In this document: piece after piece, positions 38,675-46,737 of the stretch | Layout of the letters: every line of letters begins with the position of its first letter | Position numbering within the stretch: the first letter of the stretch is position 1 | Assembly: GCF_002904335.1 (NCBI RefSeq) | Contig: NZ_PPHF01000108.1 | Coordinates: 40,514-104,513, forward strand | DNA: 64,000 nt | Direction: 5' to 3' | DNA from: Amycolatopsis sp. CA-126428 | Lineage (GTDB): Bacteria > Actinomycetota > Actinomycetes > Mycobacteriales > Pseudonocardiaceae | The notes under the pieces: model-generated | Seen by the model: only the letters and a program-made list of their open reading frames with translations | Told to the model about the DNA's origin: nothing | Database searches by the model: none | Translations under genes and position numbers: made by a program

Positions 38675-40252
38675 TCAGACCAGCCGGACCGGCTCCTCGT
38701 CGTCGCCCGGCTCGGCCCGCAGCAGCGTCGCCGTGGCCGTGCGCCCGTCGACGTCCAAGGTCATCACCGCGTTGCCGAAGTGCGGCCCGGACACGCAGTG
38801 CCACGACAGCGGCGCGGGCCGGACCCCGGTGCGGCGCGCCAGCCCCTCGCTGACCCTGGTCAGGCCCCGCGACCAGCCGGCCCGGAACAGCCGGTTCATG
38901 TACCACGGCACGGTGTTGTGCACCGGCGAGCAGGTCAGCTGGTGGACCGGCGCCGCGGTGCCGCCGGGGAACTCGGCCCGGGCCACGTAGGCGTGGTGCA
39001 CGTCGCCGGAAAGCACGCTGACCGACGCCGGCCCGTCGTCGGCGACCCGGGCGACGAGCTTCGCCAGCCGCTCGAACGACGCGCGGAACGCCGGCCAGTG
39101 CTCGAGGTCCACCAGCTGCCGGATGAACTCGCTGACCCGCCCGACCGGCCCGGGCCGGGCGCAGAGCCGCTCGTTGACCGACTGGGCGGCCGACAGCGCG
39201 GTGGGCAGCAGCCACGGCAGCGACGTGCCGATCAGCAGGTGGTCGAACTCGCCGGTCGCCTGCTCCTCGATCCAGCCGAACTCTTCGTCGCCGATCATCG
39301 AGCGCCGGCCGCCCTCGAGGATCCGCCCGGCCCGCGAGTCGATCACCAGCAGCCGGACCGGGCCGAAGTCGCGCCGGTAGGACCACCGGGTGCCCTTGGC
39401 GCCGTCGGCCTCCCGGTCGGCCCGGTCGGCGAACTCGCGCAGCAGCTCGGCGTTGTCTTCCCCCGACTCGCGCACCCGCTGGTAGAGCTCGTCCTCGGCC
39501 AGCTCGCGCGGACCGAGGTTGCCGAGGTGCTGGTAGACCCAGTAGGAGACCAGCGCGCCGCGGATCCGCTCCGGCCACCAGGACGTCCGGGCCATCTTCG
39601 CGCGCCAGGCCTGCGAGGTGTTCCAGTCGTCGCGCACGTCGTGGTCGTCGAAGATCATCGACGTCGGCACGGTCGAGAGCAGCCAGCGGACCGCCGGGTC
39701 GCACCAGGCCTCGGAGTACAGGTGGCAGTACTCCTCGAAGTCGGCGACCTCGTCACCGGGCGGCTTCTTGGTATCACGCCGGGTGGCGAGCCACTCCTGC
39801 GTCGCTTCGGTGGTCTCGTCGGCGTAGACCTGATCGCCCAGCAACAGCAGCGATTCCGGCCACTCGTCCTCGTCGAGGGCGGTCATCCGGTGGGCGTAGG
39901 CGGCGAGCGCGTCCGGGCCCAGCGCGTCCTCCTCCCGCGGCTTGCGGCAGGACCCGAACACCAGCCGGAACCGCGGGTCGCCGGGCCGCAGCGTCCGGAT
40001 GCGGCTCGGCGGCCGGTCACCGTCCGGTTCGGGCCAGACGACGTCGCCGTCGAGCCGCACCTCGTACGGCGTGCTCCGCCCGGGTTCGAGCCCGGTGAGC
40101 ACGACCAGCGCGTAGTGGTGGCCGGCGACCTCGAACGTGCGGGCGGTGGCGTCGCCGACACCGACCTCGCACGCGGCGCCGGTCTCGACCCAGATGGTCG
40201 CCGACGTGGCGTCGACGTGCCGCAGTAGCGGGCCCAGCAGCAGCTCGGTCAT
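38675..40252 (-). CDS. alkaline phosphatase D family (PhoD-like) metallophosphatase
   Basis: 525 residues, PhoD-like fold. An N-terminal beta domain (about 10-90) is followed by the metal site: LLLGDQVYADE, FDDHDVRDDW and LSGDVHHAYVA contribute the Asp/His ligands. No Tat or Sec signal peptide is visible at the ATG at 40252, unlike classical exported PhoD enzymes, so this member is probably cytosolic. Divergent from the esterase-xylanase gene. Phosphodiesterase or phosphomonoesterase activity is inferred from the family. Confidence 0.88.
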   Translation of the reverse strand: MTELLLGPLLRHVDATSATIWVETGAACEVGVGDATARTFEVAGHHYALVVLTGLEPGRSTPYEVRLDGDVVWPEPDGDRPPSRIRTLRPGDPRFRLVFGSCRKPREEDALGPDALAAYAHRMTALDEDEWPESLLLLGDQVYADETTEATQEWLATRRDTKKPPGDEVADFEEYCHLYSEAWCDPAVRWLLSTVPTSMIFDDHDVRDDWNTSQAWRAKMARTSWWPERIRGALVSYWVYQHLGNLGPRELAEDELYQRVRESGEDNAELLREFADRADREADGAKGTRWSYRRDFGPVRLLVIDSRAGRILEGGRRSMIGDEEFGWIEEQATGEFDHLLIGTSLPWLLPTALSAAQSVNERLCARPGPVGRVSEFIRQLVDLEHWPAFRASFERLAKLVARVADDGPASVSVLSGDVHHAYVARAEFPGGTAAPVHQLTCSPVHNTVPWYMNRLFRAGWSRGLTRVSEGLARRTGVRPAPLSWHCVSGPHFGNAVMTLDVDGRTATATLLRAEPGDDEEPVRLV

Positions 40253-40400
40253 CCCGGAAGCCTGCCAGAAGTCGGCCGGGGCGGCCGATCGGTTACTCGC
40301 TCGAAAGTTCCCGAAAGGTTTCGATAATCGTTGACCGGCCGGGCGGCGGGACGAACCATCGTCCCAGCTGCGTTCCCGCCCCCGGAAAGGATTTCCTCGA

Positions 40401-42635
40401 GTGCGAAGACTCCTCACCGCCCTTTCCGCCGCCGTGCTGGCGATCGCCGCGGCGATCGTGCTGGTCGTGGCGGCGCAGCCGGCGTCCGCGGCCACGTTGA
40501 CCAGGGTCACCGACTTCGGCAGCAATCCCAGCAACCTCAACATGTACACCTACGTCCCCGACCACGTGGCGGCCCGCCCGGCGCTGCTGGTGGCCGTCCA
40601 CTACTGCACCGGCTCGGCGTCGGCGATCTACAACGGCTACGCCCGCGACTACGTCACCGCGGCCGACCAGTACGGGTACGTCATCGTGTTCCCGGAAGCC
40701 ACCCGCAGCGGGCAGTGCTTCGACGTCTCCTCGCCGCAGGCCCTCACCCGCGGCGGCGGCAGCGACCCCGTCGGCATCCTGTCGATGGTCAACTGGGCGA
40801 AGCAGCGCTACAACGTCGACTCCTCCCGCGTGTACGTCACCGGCTTCTCCTCGGGCGCGATGATGACGAACGTGCTCGCCGCGGAGTACCCGGACGTGTT
40901 CGCCGCCGGCTCGGCGTTCATGGGCGTGCCCGCCGGCTGCTTCGCGACCACCGACGGGTCGGGCTGGAACAGCCAGTGCGCCAACGGGCAGCTCACCAAG
41001 ACCCCGCAGCAGTGGGGTGACCAGGCCCGGCAGATGAGCGGCGGGCGCACCGGCCCGTACCCGCGGATGCAGCTGTGGCACGGCACGGCGGACGACACCC
41101 TTCGCTACCCGAACTTCGGGGAGGAGATCAAGCAGTGGACGAACCTGCAGGGGATCGGGCAGACGCCGTCGTCGAGTGATTCCCCGCAGCCGGGCTGGAC
41201 GCGCACCCGCTACGGCGCCACCGGCACCCAGCCGCCGGTCGAGGGCATCAGCGTCCAGGGTGCCGGGCACGCGCTGCCGCAGAACGGGATGGTCCAGTAC
41301 GCGATCGCGTTCCTGGGCTTGAACAGCGGTTCGACCACGACCACCACGCCGACCACGCCGACCACTACGACGTCGTCGGTGCCGCCCGCCGGCAGCACAC
41401 TCGGCGGCGCGGCGGCCCGGACCGGGCGCTACTTCGGCACGGCGGTCTCGGCGAGCAAACTGTCGGACAGCGTGTACACCGGCATCCTGAGCCGCGAGTT
41501 CTCCATGATCACGCCGGAGAACGAGATGAAGATCGACGCGACCGAGCCTTCGCAGGGCCAGTTCTCGTACGCCAACGCGGACCGGATCGTGAGTCAGGCG
41601 ACCGGCCAGGGCGCCCGGATGCGCGGGCACACGCTGGCCTGGTACTCGCAGCAGCCCGGCTGGATGCAGGGCATGGAAGGCTCGGCGTTGCGCCAGGCGA
41701 TCCTGAACCACATCACCCAGGTCGCCTCCCACTACCGCGGCAAGATCTACGCGTGGGACGTGGTGAACGAGGCGTTCGCCGACGGCGGCTCGGGCGCCCG
41801 GCGTGATTCGAACCTGCAGCGCACGGGCGACGACTGGATCGAGGCGGCGTTCCGGGCGGCGCGGGCGGCCGACCCGGACGCGAAGCTGTGTTACAACGAC
41901 TACAACACCGACGACTGGAACCAGGCGAAGACCCAGGCCGTGTACCGCATGGTCCAGGACTTCAAGTCCCGCGGCGTCCCGATCGATTGCGTGGGCTTCC
42001 AGTCGCACTTCAACCCGAACAGCCCGGTGCCGTCGAACTACCGGACGACGCTGCAGAACTTCGCGAACCTCGGCGTGGACGTCCAGATCACCGAGCTGGA
42101 CATCGAAGGCTCGGGGACGGCGCAGGCAAGCAACTTCGGCACGGTCACTGCGGCGTGCATGGCGGTCGCGCGCTGCACCGGGATGACGGTGTGGGGCATC
42201 CGCGACACGGATTCGTGGCGGGCGTCGGCAACACCGTTGCTGTTCGACGGCAACGGGCAGAAGAAGGCGGCCTACACGGCGGTGCTCGAGGCGTTGAACG
42301 CCGGCGCACCCCCGGACGACGGCCCGACCACCACAACCCCGACTACCCCGACCACTCCGGCACCTGGTGGCTGTTCGGCCGCTTACGCCAAGACGGCGGA
42401 GTGGAACGTCGGCTTCAACGGCCAGGTGACGGTGTCGGGGGCGAACAACTGGGTGCTCACGGTGACGTTCCACGCACCCCAGAAGGTGATCGGCAGCTGG
42501 AACTACACGGGAACGTGGGACAGCACGGGCTACGTGCTGACGGCGAGGCCCAACGGAAGCGGCAACGTCATCGGCTTCACGGTCCAGCACGGCGGCAACC
42601 TGACCGACCCGACGGTGACCTGCGCGAGTCCATAG
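40401..42635 (+). CDS. secreted acetyl-xylan-esterase-like / GH10 xylanase fusion with CBM
   Basis: 744-residue exported enzyme of plant-biomass breakdown. Signal peptide 1-30; CE1/PHB-depolymerase-type esterase about 32-305 with GFSSG at 148-152 (S150 nucleophile) and H290; Thr/Pro linker 311-330; GH10 xylanase about 335-635 with WDVVNE (acid/base E457) and QITELD (nucleophile E565); a second Thr/Pro linker; and a C-terminal module of about 88 residues resembling CBM2, with Cys residues at both ends. Removing acetyl groups and cutting the xylan backbone in one chain is a sensible pairing. GTG start at 40401 with GGAAAGGA upstream. Confidence 0.93.
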   Translation: MRRLLTALSAAVLAIAAAIVLVVAAQPASAATLTRVTDFGSNPSNLNMYTYVPDHVAARPALLVAVHYCTGSASAIYNGYARDYVTAADQYGYVIVFPEATRSGQCFDVSSPQALTRGGGSDPVGILSMVNWAKQRYNVDSSRVYVTGFSSGAMMTNVLAAEYPDVFAAGSAFMGVPAGCFATTDGSGWNSQCANGQLTKTPQQWGDQARQMSGGRTGPYPRMQLWHGTADDTLRYPNFGEEIKQWTNLQGIGQTPSSSDSPQPGWTRTRYGATGTQPPVEGISVQGAGHALPQNGMVQYAIAFLGLNSGSTTTTTPTTPTTTTSSVPPAGSTLGGAAARTGRYFGTAVSASKLSDSVYTGILSREFSMITPENEMKIDATEPSQGQFSYANADRIVSQATGQGARMRGHTLAWYSQQPGWMQGMEGSALRQAILNHITQVASHYRGKIYAWDVVNEAFADGGSGARRDSNLQRTGDDWIEAAFRAARAADPDAKLCYNDYNTDDWNQAKTQAVYRMVQDFKSRGVPIDCVGFQSHFNPNSPVPSNYRTTLQNFANLGVDVQITELDIEGSGTAQASNFGTVTAACMAVARCTGMTVWGIRDTDSWRASATPLLFDGNGQKKAAYTAVLEALNAGAPPDDGPTTTTPTTPTTPAPGGCSAAYAKTAEWNVGFNGQVTVSGANNWVLTVTFHAPQKVIGSWNYTGTWDSTGYVLTARPNGSGNVIGFTVQHGGNLTDPTVTCASP

Positions 42636-42686
42636 TGGTCGTCGTCACAGGGTCGAGGTGCTGCGAAAACTGTCGGTGGTGACGGA

Positions 42687-42692
42687 TAGCCT
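42687..42692 (+). promoter_or_regulatory. -10 box of a leaderless transcript
   Basis: TAGCCT lies 6 nt before the ATG at 42699, placing transcription start at or near the first codon. No clear -35 box. Confidence 0.5.
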
Positions 42693-42698
42693 CAGCGC

Positions 42699-42911
42699 AT
42701 GAAAACGGACGACGCGACAGTCCCGGCGCACCAGCTCACCAAGGGCCAGTGGTTCTGGCACGAGCCGGCGCCGGGGCTGCCCGCGTGGCAGCTGCAGGTG
42801 AATTCGGCGGAGTTGCGGGAGGATTCCGTCGAGATCTTCACCACGGATGAAGAGCGAGAGCTGGTTTCGTACCCGAGGAACAGGCTGATCCGCCTGGCCG
42901 AGGCGGCTTGA
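42699..42911 (+). CDS. hypothetical small protein, 70 residues
   Basis: Soluble, no recognised family. Sequence such as KGQWFWHEPAPGLPAWQLQV, with a charged C-terminal helix, has ordinary coding composition. A leaderless -10 box precedes the ATG and the frame ends at the start of the G-rich tract. It follows the xylanase gene by 63 bp on the same strand but appears to have its own promoter. Confidence 0.6.
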   Translation: MKTDDATVPAHQLTKGQWFWHEPAPGLPAWQLQVNSAELREDSVEIFTTDEERELVSYPRNRLIRLAEAA

Positions 42912-43394
42912 GAGAGGGGTTGAGGGGTGTGGGGGAGGTCGCTGGGGGAGGTTGAGGGGGCGCCGGGAAGAGGGGTGTGGGGGAGCGGGCACCTGGCCGG
43001 TGGGCGGCGAGAGGGGTTGAGCGGCCGCTGGAGTGAGTGCCGGCGCGAAACCACCGCGCACCGATCGCGGGAGTGCGTGCCCGGGGCCTCGGGGCATTTC
43101 GCCGGCGCAGGCCGGGCTGGTCAAGCGGGTTCGGCCGGTGAGTCGGCGGCCACCCTCTCGCCGGCGTGTTGCCGACTGGGTCGACCCTTGCGGTCCGCCC
43201 GGGCCGCCGCTGGGCGCGACCTGCTGGCGTGTTGCCGACCGGGCCGCCCCAACAGTCCCGCCGGGATGCCGCCGGGCACAAACCCGCCGGCGCGCTGGGA
43301 GCGAGCCGGCGGGTGGGGTCGACTGGTGCTTTGCCGCGCCAGTCAACCGGCGGTTTCCTCGGTTCTCAGCTGGGCCCGCGTCGCGGGGCGGCCG
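42912..43394. repeat. G-rich and repeat-rich non-coding tract
   Basis: About 480 bp without a convincing gene. The plus strand at 42914-42960 has several runs of four or five G separated by short spacers. GAGGGGTGTGGGGGAG occurs at 42922-42937 and 42970-42985, and GAGAGGGGTTGAG at 42912-42924 and 43009-43021. GGCGTGTTGCCGAC recurs around 43163 and 43226. A 10-bp stem (43282-43291 with 43305-43314) lies further right. The G runs could fold as a G-quadruplex in DNA or RNA. Confidence 0.7.
43321..43344 (-). terminator. hairpin downstream of the HATPase gene
   Basis: GACTGG (43321-43326) pairs with CCAGTC (43339-43344) across a 12-nt loop, about 50 bp past the stop of the minus-strand kinase gene. 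Only 6 bp of stem, so a weak candidate. Confidence 0.4.
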
Positions 43395-43910
43395 TCAGCC
43401 TGCGTCCCGGAGGGCGGGCGGGCGCCACGTCATGCGGACCGTTGTTCCCGTGGTGCTCGTGTCTATGTCGGACTGGTCCGTCACCTGGTCGATCAGCAGC
43501 AGACCGCGGCCACCTGAGGTGCGCAGGGCCGCTTTGCGCGGGCGCGTCGCCGGGATGCCGCAACCGGTGTCCGTTACCGTCACCGTGATCGCGTCGCCCT
43601 CTCGGCGGGCCTGCAAGCGGGCCCAGCCGTGGCCGTCCGGGTAGGCGTGGGCCGCTACGTTGGCCAGGGCCTCGTATGTCGCCAGCGTGATGTCGTGCTG
43701 GCTGTCCGGGTCGAGCGGGAACTCGCTCAGCCACTCGATCAGCTTGCGGCGCAGGCCGGCCATCTCGTTGGGCAGGGCCGGCGCCAGTTCTTCGAATGCC
43801 GGGGCGACCACGGCTCCGGCGGTGAAGCGCTCCGGGGCCGTGGTCCCGGCTTGGTCGGCGTCGGTGCTCTCGCCCGTATCGACGCCAGTTTCCGGGGTAT
43901 GTCGATACAC
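43395..43910 (-). CDS. anti-sigma factor kinase-like ATPase (HATPase_c_2)
   Basis: 171 residues with an acidic N-terminal extension, the N box TYEALANVAAHAYP, and G boxes TDTGCGIP and GGRGLLLID. A fourth gene of the kinase type in this window. GTG start at 43910. It is divergent from the rho-like gene; the 247-bp gap 43911-44157 holds the promoter and leader of the latter. Confidence 0.88.
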   Translation of the reverse strand: MYRHTPETGVDTGESTDADQAGTTAPERFTAGAVVAPAFEELAPALPNEMAGLRRKLIEWLSEFPLDPDSQHDITLATYEALANVAAHAYPDGHGWARLQARREGDAITVTVTDTGCGIPATRPRKAALRTSGGRGLLLIDQVTDQSDIDTSTTGTTVRMTWRPPALRDAG

Positions 43911-43994
43911 GATCCGCTCCCATCGTTCAGCCGCGGTTCCCCCGTTGCAGCGGGCTTCTCACCTGGACTACCCACCGCCACGGAGTCTTACCCG

Positions 43995-44023
43995 TTGTGC
44001 TTCGTGAGATGTGTCGCTACAGT
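43995..44023 (+). promoter_or_regulatory. sigma-70-type promoter of the short rho gene
   Basis: TTGTGC (43995-44000) and TACAGT (44018-44023) are separated by 17 bp, the standard vegetative spacing. Transcription would start near 44030. Confidence 0.55.
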
Positions 44024-44029
44024 GGAGAC

Positions 44030-44157
44030 GCTCCTCGTGGATGTCGGCCCCTCGGCCGCCCAGAGGTAGCTCCCCGGATCCAGGCCAGTCGGCCTCTTTC
44101 CTTCTTCCCGGTCTCGCCGTCTGTGCGCGGGCCCCATCACCATCTCAGGAGACACCC
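44030..44157 (+). promoter_or_regulatory. pyrimidine-rich 5' leader of the rho gene
   Basis: About 128 nt between the predicted start site and the ATG. From 44090 to 44127 the RNA is C/U-rich and G-poor (CUCUUUCCUUCUUCCCGGUC), the composition of Rho utilisation sites. The ribosome site AGGAGA is at 44147-44152. This could permit autogenous attenuation, as known for rho in several bacteria; here it is inference. Confidence 0.5.
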
Positions 44158-45219
44158 ATGTCTTTTCACGGACTCCTCGACCTGTCCGGCAAAACCCCGT
44201 TCGCCCGGCCCGGCTACCGGCCCGCGCCCGACGACGTTGCCATCCCGCTTTCCCTGGTGCGCAAGCACAACCTGCGGCCCGGCGACGAGATCACCGGCAC
44301 CGCCGAGAAGATCACCAGCGTCAACGGCCGCGACCCGGACGAGCCGCGCCCGCGCTTCGCCGACCTCGTGCCGGTGCACCCGGATCGCCGGCTGCTGCTC
44401 GAAACCACGCCGGCGCGGCTGCTGCCCCGCGTCATCGACCTCGTCACCCCGCTCGGCCGGGGACAACGCGCGTTGGTCGTCTCGCCGCCGAAAGCCGGGA
44501 AAACCACGGTGCTGCAGGAAATCGGCCACGGACTGTCGGTCAACCACCCCGACTGCCGGCTGCTGGTCCTGCTCGCCGACGAACGTCCCGAAGAGGTCAC
44601 CGAGCTGAGCCGGACCGTGCGCGGCGAGGTGATCGCGTCCACTTTCGACCGTCCTCCGGCCGAACACGTTGCGGTCGCGGAACTCGCCGTCGAGCGCGCG
44701 AAACGCTTGGTGGAGCACGGCGAAGACGTCGTGCTGCTGCTCGACTCGCTCACCCGGCTCGGCCGCGCGTACAACCTTTCGGCCCGCCCGTCCGGCCGCA
44801 CGCTGTCCGGCGGCGTCGACGCGGCCGCGTTGCTGCCGATGAAGCGGATCCTCGGCGCTGCACGGAACGTCGAGGGCGGCGGTTCGCTCACGATCATCGC
44901 GTCGGCGCTGGTGGAAACCGGTTCGCTGGCCGACACGGTGTTCTTCGAGGAGCTGAAGAGCACCGGCAACGCCGAGCTCAAGCTCGACCGCAAGACGGCC
45001 GAGCGGCGCGTCTTCCCGGCGGTCGACGTGGCCGCCTCCGGCACCCGGCGCGAAGAACTGCTGGTCACCCCGGGCGAACTCGCGGCCATGCGCGAAGTCC
45101 GGCGGGCGTTGCCGGGCCCGCACGCGATCGAGCAGCTGCTGGAGCAGCTCCGCAAGACCGGCTCCAACGCCGAGTTCCTGCTCCGCGTGACGGGTGCGGC
45201 GCTGCCGGAAGCGGCCTGA
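44158..45219 (+). CDS. rho: short transcription termination factor Rho paralogue
   Basis: 353-residue ring ATPase of the Rho family; the usual actinobacterial Rho is about 600-700 residues with a long N-terminal insertion, so this is a minimal form. The RNA-binding cold-shock fold is about 1-75 (it begins HGLLDLSGKTPFARP), and the ATPase follows: Walker A SPPKAGKTT at 109-117, Walker B VVLLLDSLTR with D196, Q loop SGGVDAAALLPMKR, R loop near GGGSLTIIASA. All catalytic motifs look intact. It lacks Rho_N and the Arg-rich spacer. ATG at 44158 with AGGAGA upstream. The main Rho is presumably encoded elsewhere. Confidence 0.9.
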   Translation: MSFHGLLDLSGKTPFARPGYRPAPDDVAIPLSLVRKHNLRPGDEITGTAEKITSVNGRDPDEPRPRFADLVPVHPDRRLLLETTPARLLPRVIDLVTPLGRGQRALVVSPPKAGKTTVLQEIGHGLSVNHPDCRLLVLLADERPEEVTELSRTVRGEVIASTFDRPPAEHVAVAELAVERAKRLVEHGEDVVLLLDSLTRLGRAYNLSARPSGRTLSGGVDAAALLPMKRILGAARNVEGGGSLTIIASALVETGSLADTVFFEELKSTGNAELKLDRKTAERRVFPAVDVAASGTRREELLVTPGELAAMREVRRALPGPHAIEQLLEQLRKTGSNAEFLLRVTGAALPEAA

Positions 45220-45223
45220 GCGC

Positions 45224-45400
45224 TCAGTTTTCGCGACGCTCGCGCAGTTCGCCGATCACTTTCGCGCCGACGCCGTCGGCTTCCTCGGGGTTGTCCGGCG
45301 CTTCGCCTTCGCCGCGACGGTAGAGCCGGTCTTCGGCACGGCCGGGATCTTCGGTGTCGGGCCGGGCGATCTCGGGCTGCTGCTCGTTCGGATGCGACAT
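45224..45400 (-). CDS. small acidic hypothetical protein, 58 residues
   Basis: Hydrophilic, Glu/Asp/Arg-rich, with EEADGVGAKVIGELRERREN at the end suggesting a single helix. No family recognised. ATG at 45400; ribosome site weak. It converges on the rho gene with 4 bp between stops. Confidence 0.55.
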   Translation of the reverse strand: MSHPNEQQPEIARPDTEDPGRAEDRLYRRGEGEAPDNPEEADGVGAKVIGELRERREN

Positions 45401-45432
45401 TCCCGAGAGGTACCCGGTCCGCCGGCTTCCAC

Positions 45433-45711
45433 TCATCGGGGCGGCTGGTACGGGGTCGCCCGCGGGTACGAAGGCCGCTCGGGCCCGCGGTTCAGGGAGG
45501 CCACGAGAAACCCGAACCCGACAACGGTGACAACGAGCGGCCCGGCCCCGGGAGCAAGGGCCCACCACCCCACCCCGGCGGCGGCCACCACCCAGGCGGC
45601 GACCAGGGTCCGTTTCGCGGTGAGCGGATACGGCTTCGGCAGCTCCCGCACGGCGACTCCACCGAGCACGAGCAGTCCGGCGAGGGTGACGAGCAGCACG
45701 GTCAGGTACAC
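45433..45711 (-). CDS. small membrane protein, 92 residues
   Basis: Three hydrophobic segments (about 2-20, 33-50 and 54-72), a basic loop KPYPLTAKR between the first two, and a Pro/Arg-rich cytosolic tail. GTG start at 45711 preceded by TGGAGG at good spacing; an upstream start at 45774 gives a non-membrane-like extension and was rejected. No family recognised. It precedes the 58-residue gene on the same strand. Confidence 0.65.
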   Translation of the reverse strand: MYLTVLLVTLAGLLVLGGVAVRELPKPYPLTAKRTLVAAWVVAAAGVGWWALAPGAGPLVVTVVGFGFLVASLNRGPERPSYPRATPYQPPR

Positions 45712-45986
45712 GGGATGTCCTCCATCGGGGAGTAGGGCATCTCTCGGATGACTACCCCCACCGGCGAGGGACAAGCCGTGGCGTCGGGCACACCAGCGGC
45801 TGCGGGATCACCGCACCGGCGCGAACCGGTCGGCTCGCGTGCGCGGCACCGCACCCCGCCGACCCCACCAGGCGGGCGAGCGCAGGGCTCACCTGCGCCA
45901 GAGCTGGGGCACCACCCCTCGCCGGCCCACTGGTGGCCCACTGCCACGCGTCGGGCAGCCTTGCCCGGCACCCGGCCCCGCGCCCC
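45712..45986. other. intergenic region, no gene seen
   Basis: 275 bp. Pro/Arg-rich frames here have no ribosome site and no protein-like composition. The promoter of the small membrane protein and the 3' end of the DUF3072 transcript must lie here. Confidence 0.5.
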
Positions 45987-46187
45987 TCACGTGCCGCGGC
46001 CGGTCGTCTTCTGAAGAGCGTCGATCCGCTCGGACGCCTCCGCCTTCGTCAGGTTGTCCGGCACCTCTTCACCGGCTTCCTGCGCCAACGTCTGCAGGTA
46101 CGACTTCTGCGGCCCGGTCATCGGCTCATCACCGGTGGTCCAGTCGCTCGGGTCCTTCTCGGGGTTCGGTTCCACCTGATCGGTCAT
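45987..46187 (-). CDS. DUF3072 family protein
   Basis: 66-residue soluble protein. The C-terminal part MTGPQKSYLQTLAQEAGEEV is the DUF3072 signature, a short helical motif also found fused to other proteins; its function is unknown. ATG at 46187 with TTGGAG upstream. A LexA-type operator sits 12 nt before the start, so it may be a DNA-damage-induced gene. Confidence 0.88.
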   Translation of the reverse strand: MTDQVEPNPEKDPSDWTTGDEPMTGPQKSYLQTLAQEAGEEVPDNLTKAEASERIDALQKTTGRGT

Positions 46188-46198
46188 CTCAACTCCAA

Positions 46199-46214
46199 TC
46201 GAACATCTGTTCGC
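46199..46214. promoter_or_regulatory. LexA-type SOS box
   Basis: TCGAACATCTGTTCGC matches the actinobacterial SOS box (TCGAAC, 4 nt, GTTCGA) except at the last base; CGAAC and GTTCG form a perfect dyad. It lies 12 nt upstream of the DUF3072 start codon, in a position to block transcription or initiation. Confidence 0.7.
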
Positions 46215-46253
46215 CTGCGGTCGACTGTAGCGCAGGGGTCCGACAATCGCCGC

Positions 46254-46676
46254 TCACGGGCCGGCCGGGGGTGTGCTCGGGCCGCCCGCCTCGTGGCCTG
46301 GCCGGCCGTGTGTTCGGCGGTCGTCCTTCATCTGCTGTTCGTGCAGGTGGCGGCGCCCTCCGGTGAGCGAAGTGAGCAGCTCACGCTCAAGGTCGCGGCA
46401 CGCCTTGTAGTACCCGTCGTCGTACTCCTCGACGACCTGGAAAGTCCACCGATCGGGTAATACGTTGAGCCCGATGAGCTCTTCGGAGATCCGCCGCGCC
46501 CAGTCGCCGTGGCCGGCCTTCTCCAGCTGCTCCACGGCCTCGCCGAGGGCCAGGTCCGCGCTGCCGGTGAGCTGGTGGAAGGAGTAGAGGTGCCCGCGAG
46601 CGCGCTCGATCGTCTCGAGGGCCTCGGTCACCTTGCCGACGGCTTCGACGGTGCCGGCGTCAGGGTTCTCGTCCAT
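46254..46676 (-). CDS. hypothetical protein, helical, 140 residues
   Basis: No family recognised with certainty. Predicted mostly helical with conserved-looking segments ARGHLYSFHQLTGSADLALG, ARRISEELIGLNVLPDRW and the C-terminal HGRPGHEAGGP. No signal or membrane segment. ATG at 46676 was preferred over an upstream start inside the hairpin of the preceding gene. It is transcribed away from that terminator, so it may need its own promoter. Confidence 0.7.
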   Translation of the reverse strand: MDENPDAGTVEAVGKVTEALETIERARGHLYSFHQLTGSADLALGEAVEQLEKAGHGDWARRISEELIGLNVLPDRWTFQVVEEYDDGYYKACRDLERELLTSLTGGRRHLHEQQMKDDRRTHGRPGHEAGGPSTPPAGP

Positions 46677-46685
46677 GCGCGCAAA

Positions 46686-46727
46686 GTGCCCCGTTCCGCG
46701 ATTTCTACACTTCGCGGAACGGGGCAC
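46686..46727 (-). terminator. strong hairpin after the NlpC/P60 gene
   Basis: Perfect 16-bp inverted repeat (46686-46701 with 46712-46727) around a 10-nt loop, starting 10 bp after the NlpC/P60 stop codon. It also lies immediately 5' of the next gene's start. Confidence 0.88.
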
Positions 46728-46737
46728 CCGTGCTACC

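Noticed and set aside
42927..43517. 196-codon plus-strand frame in the G-rich tract
   Set aside because: Low-complexity, overlaps the HATPase gene on the other strand, no ribosome site.
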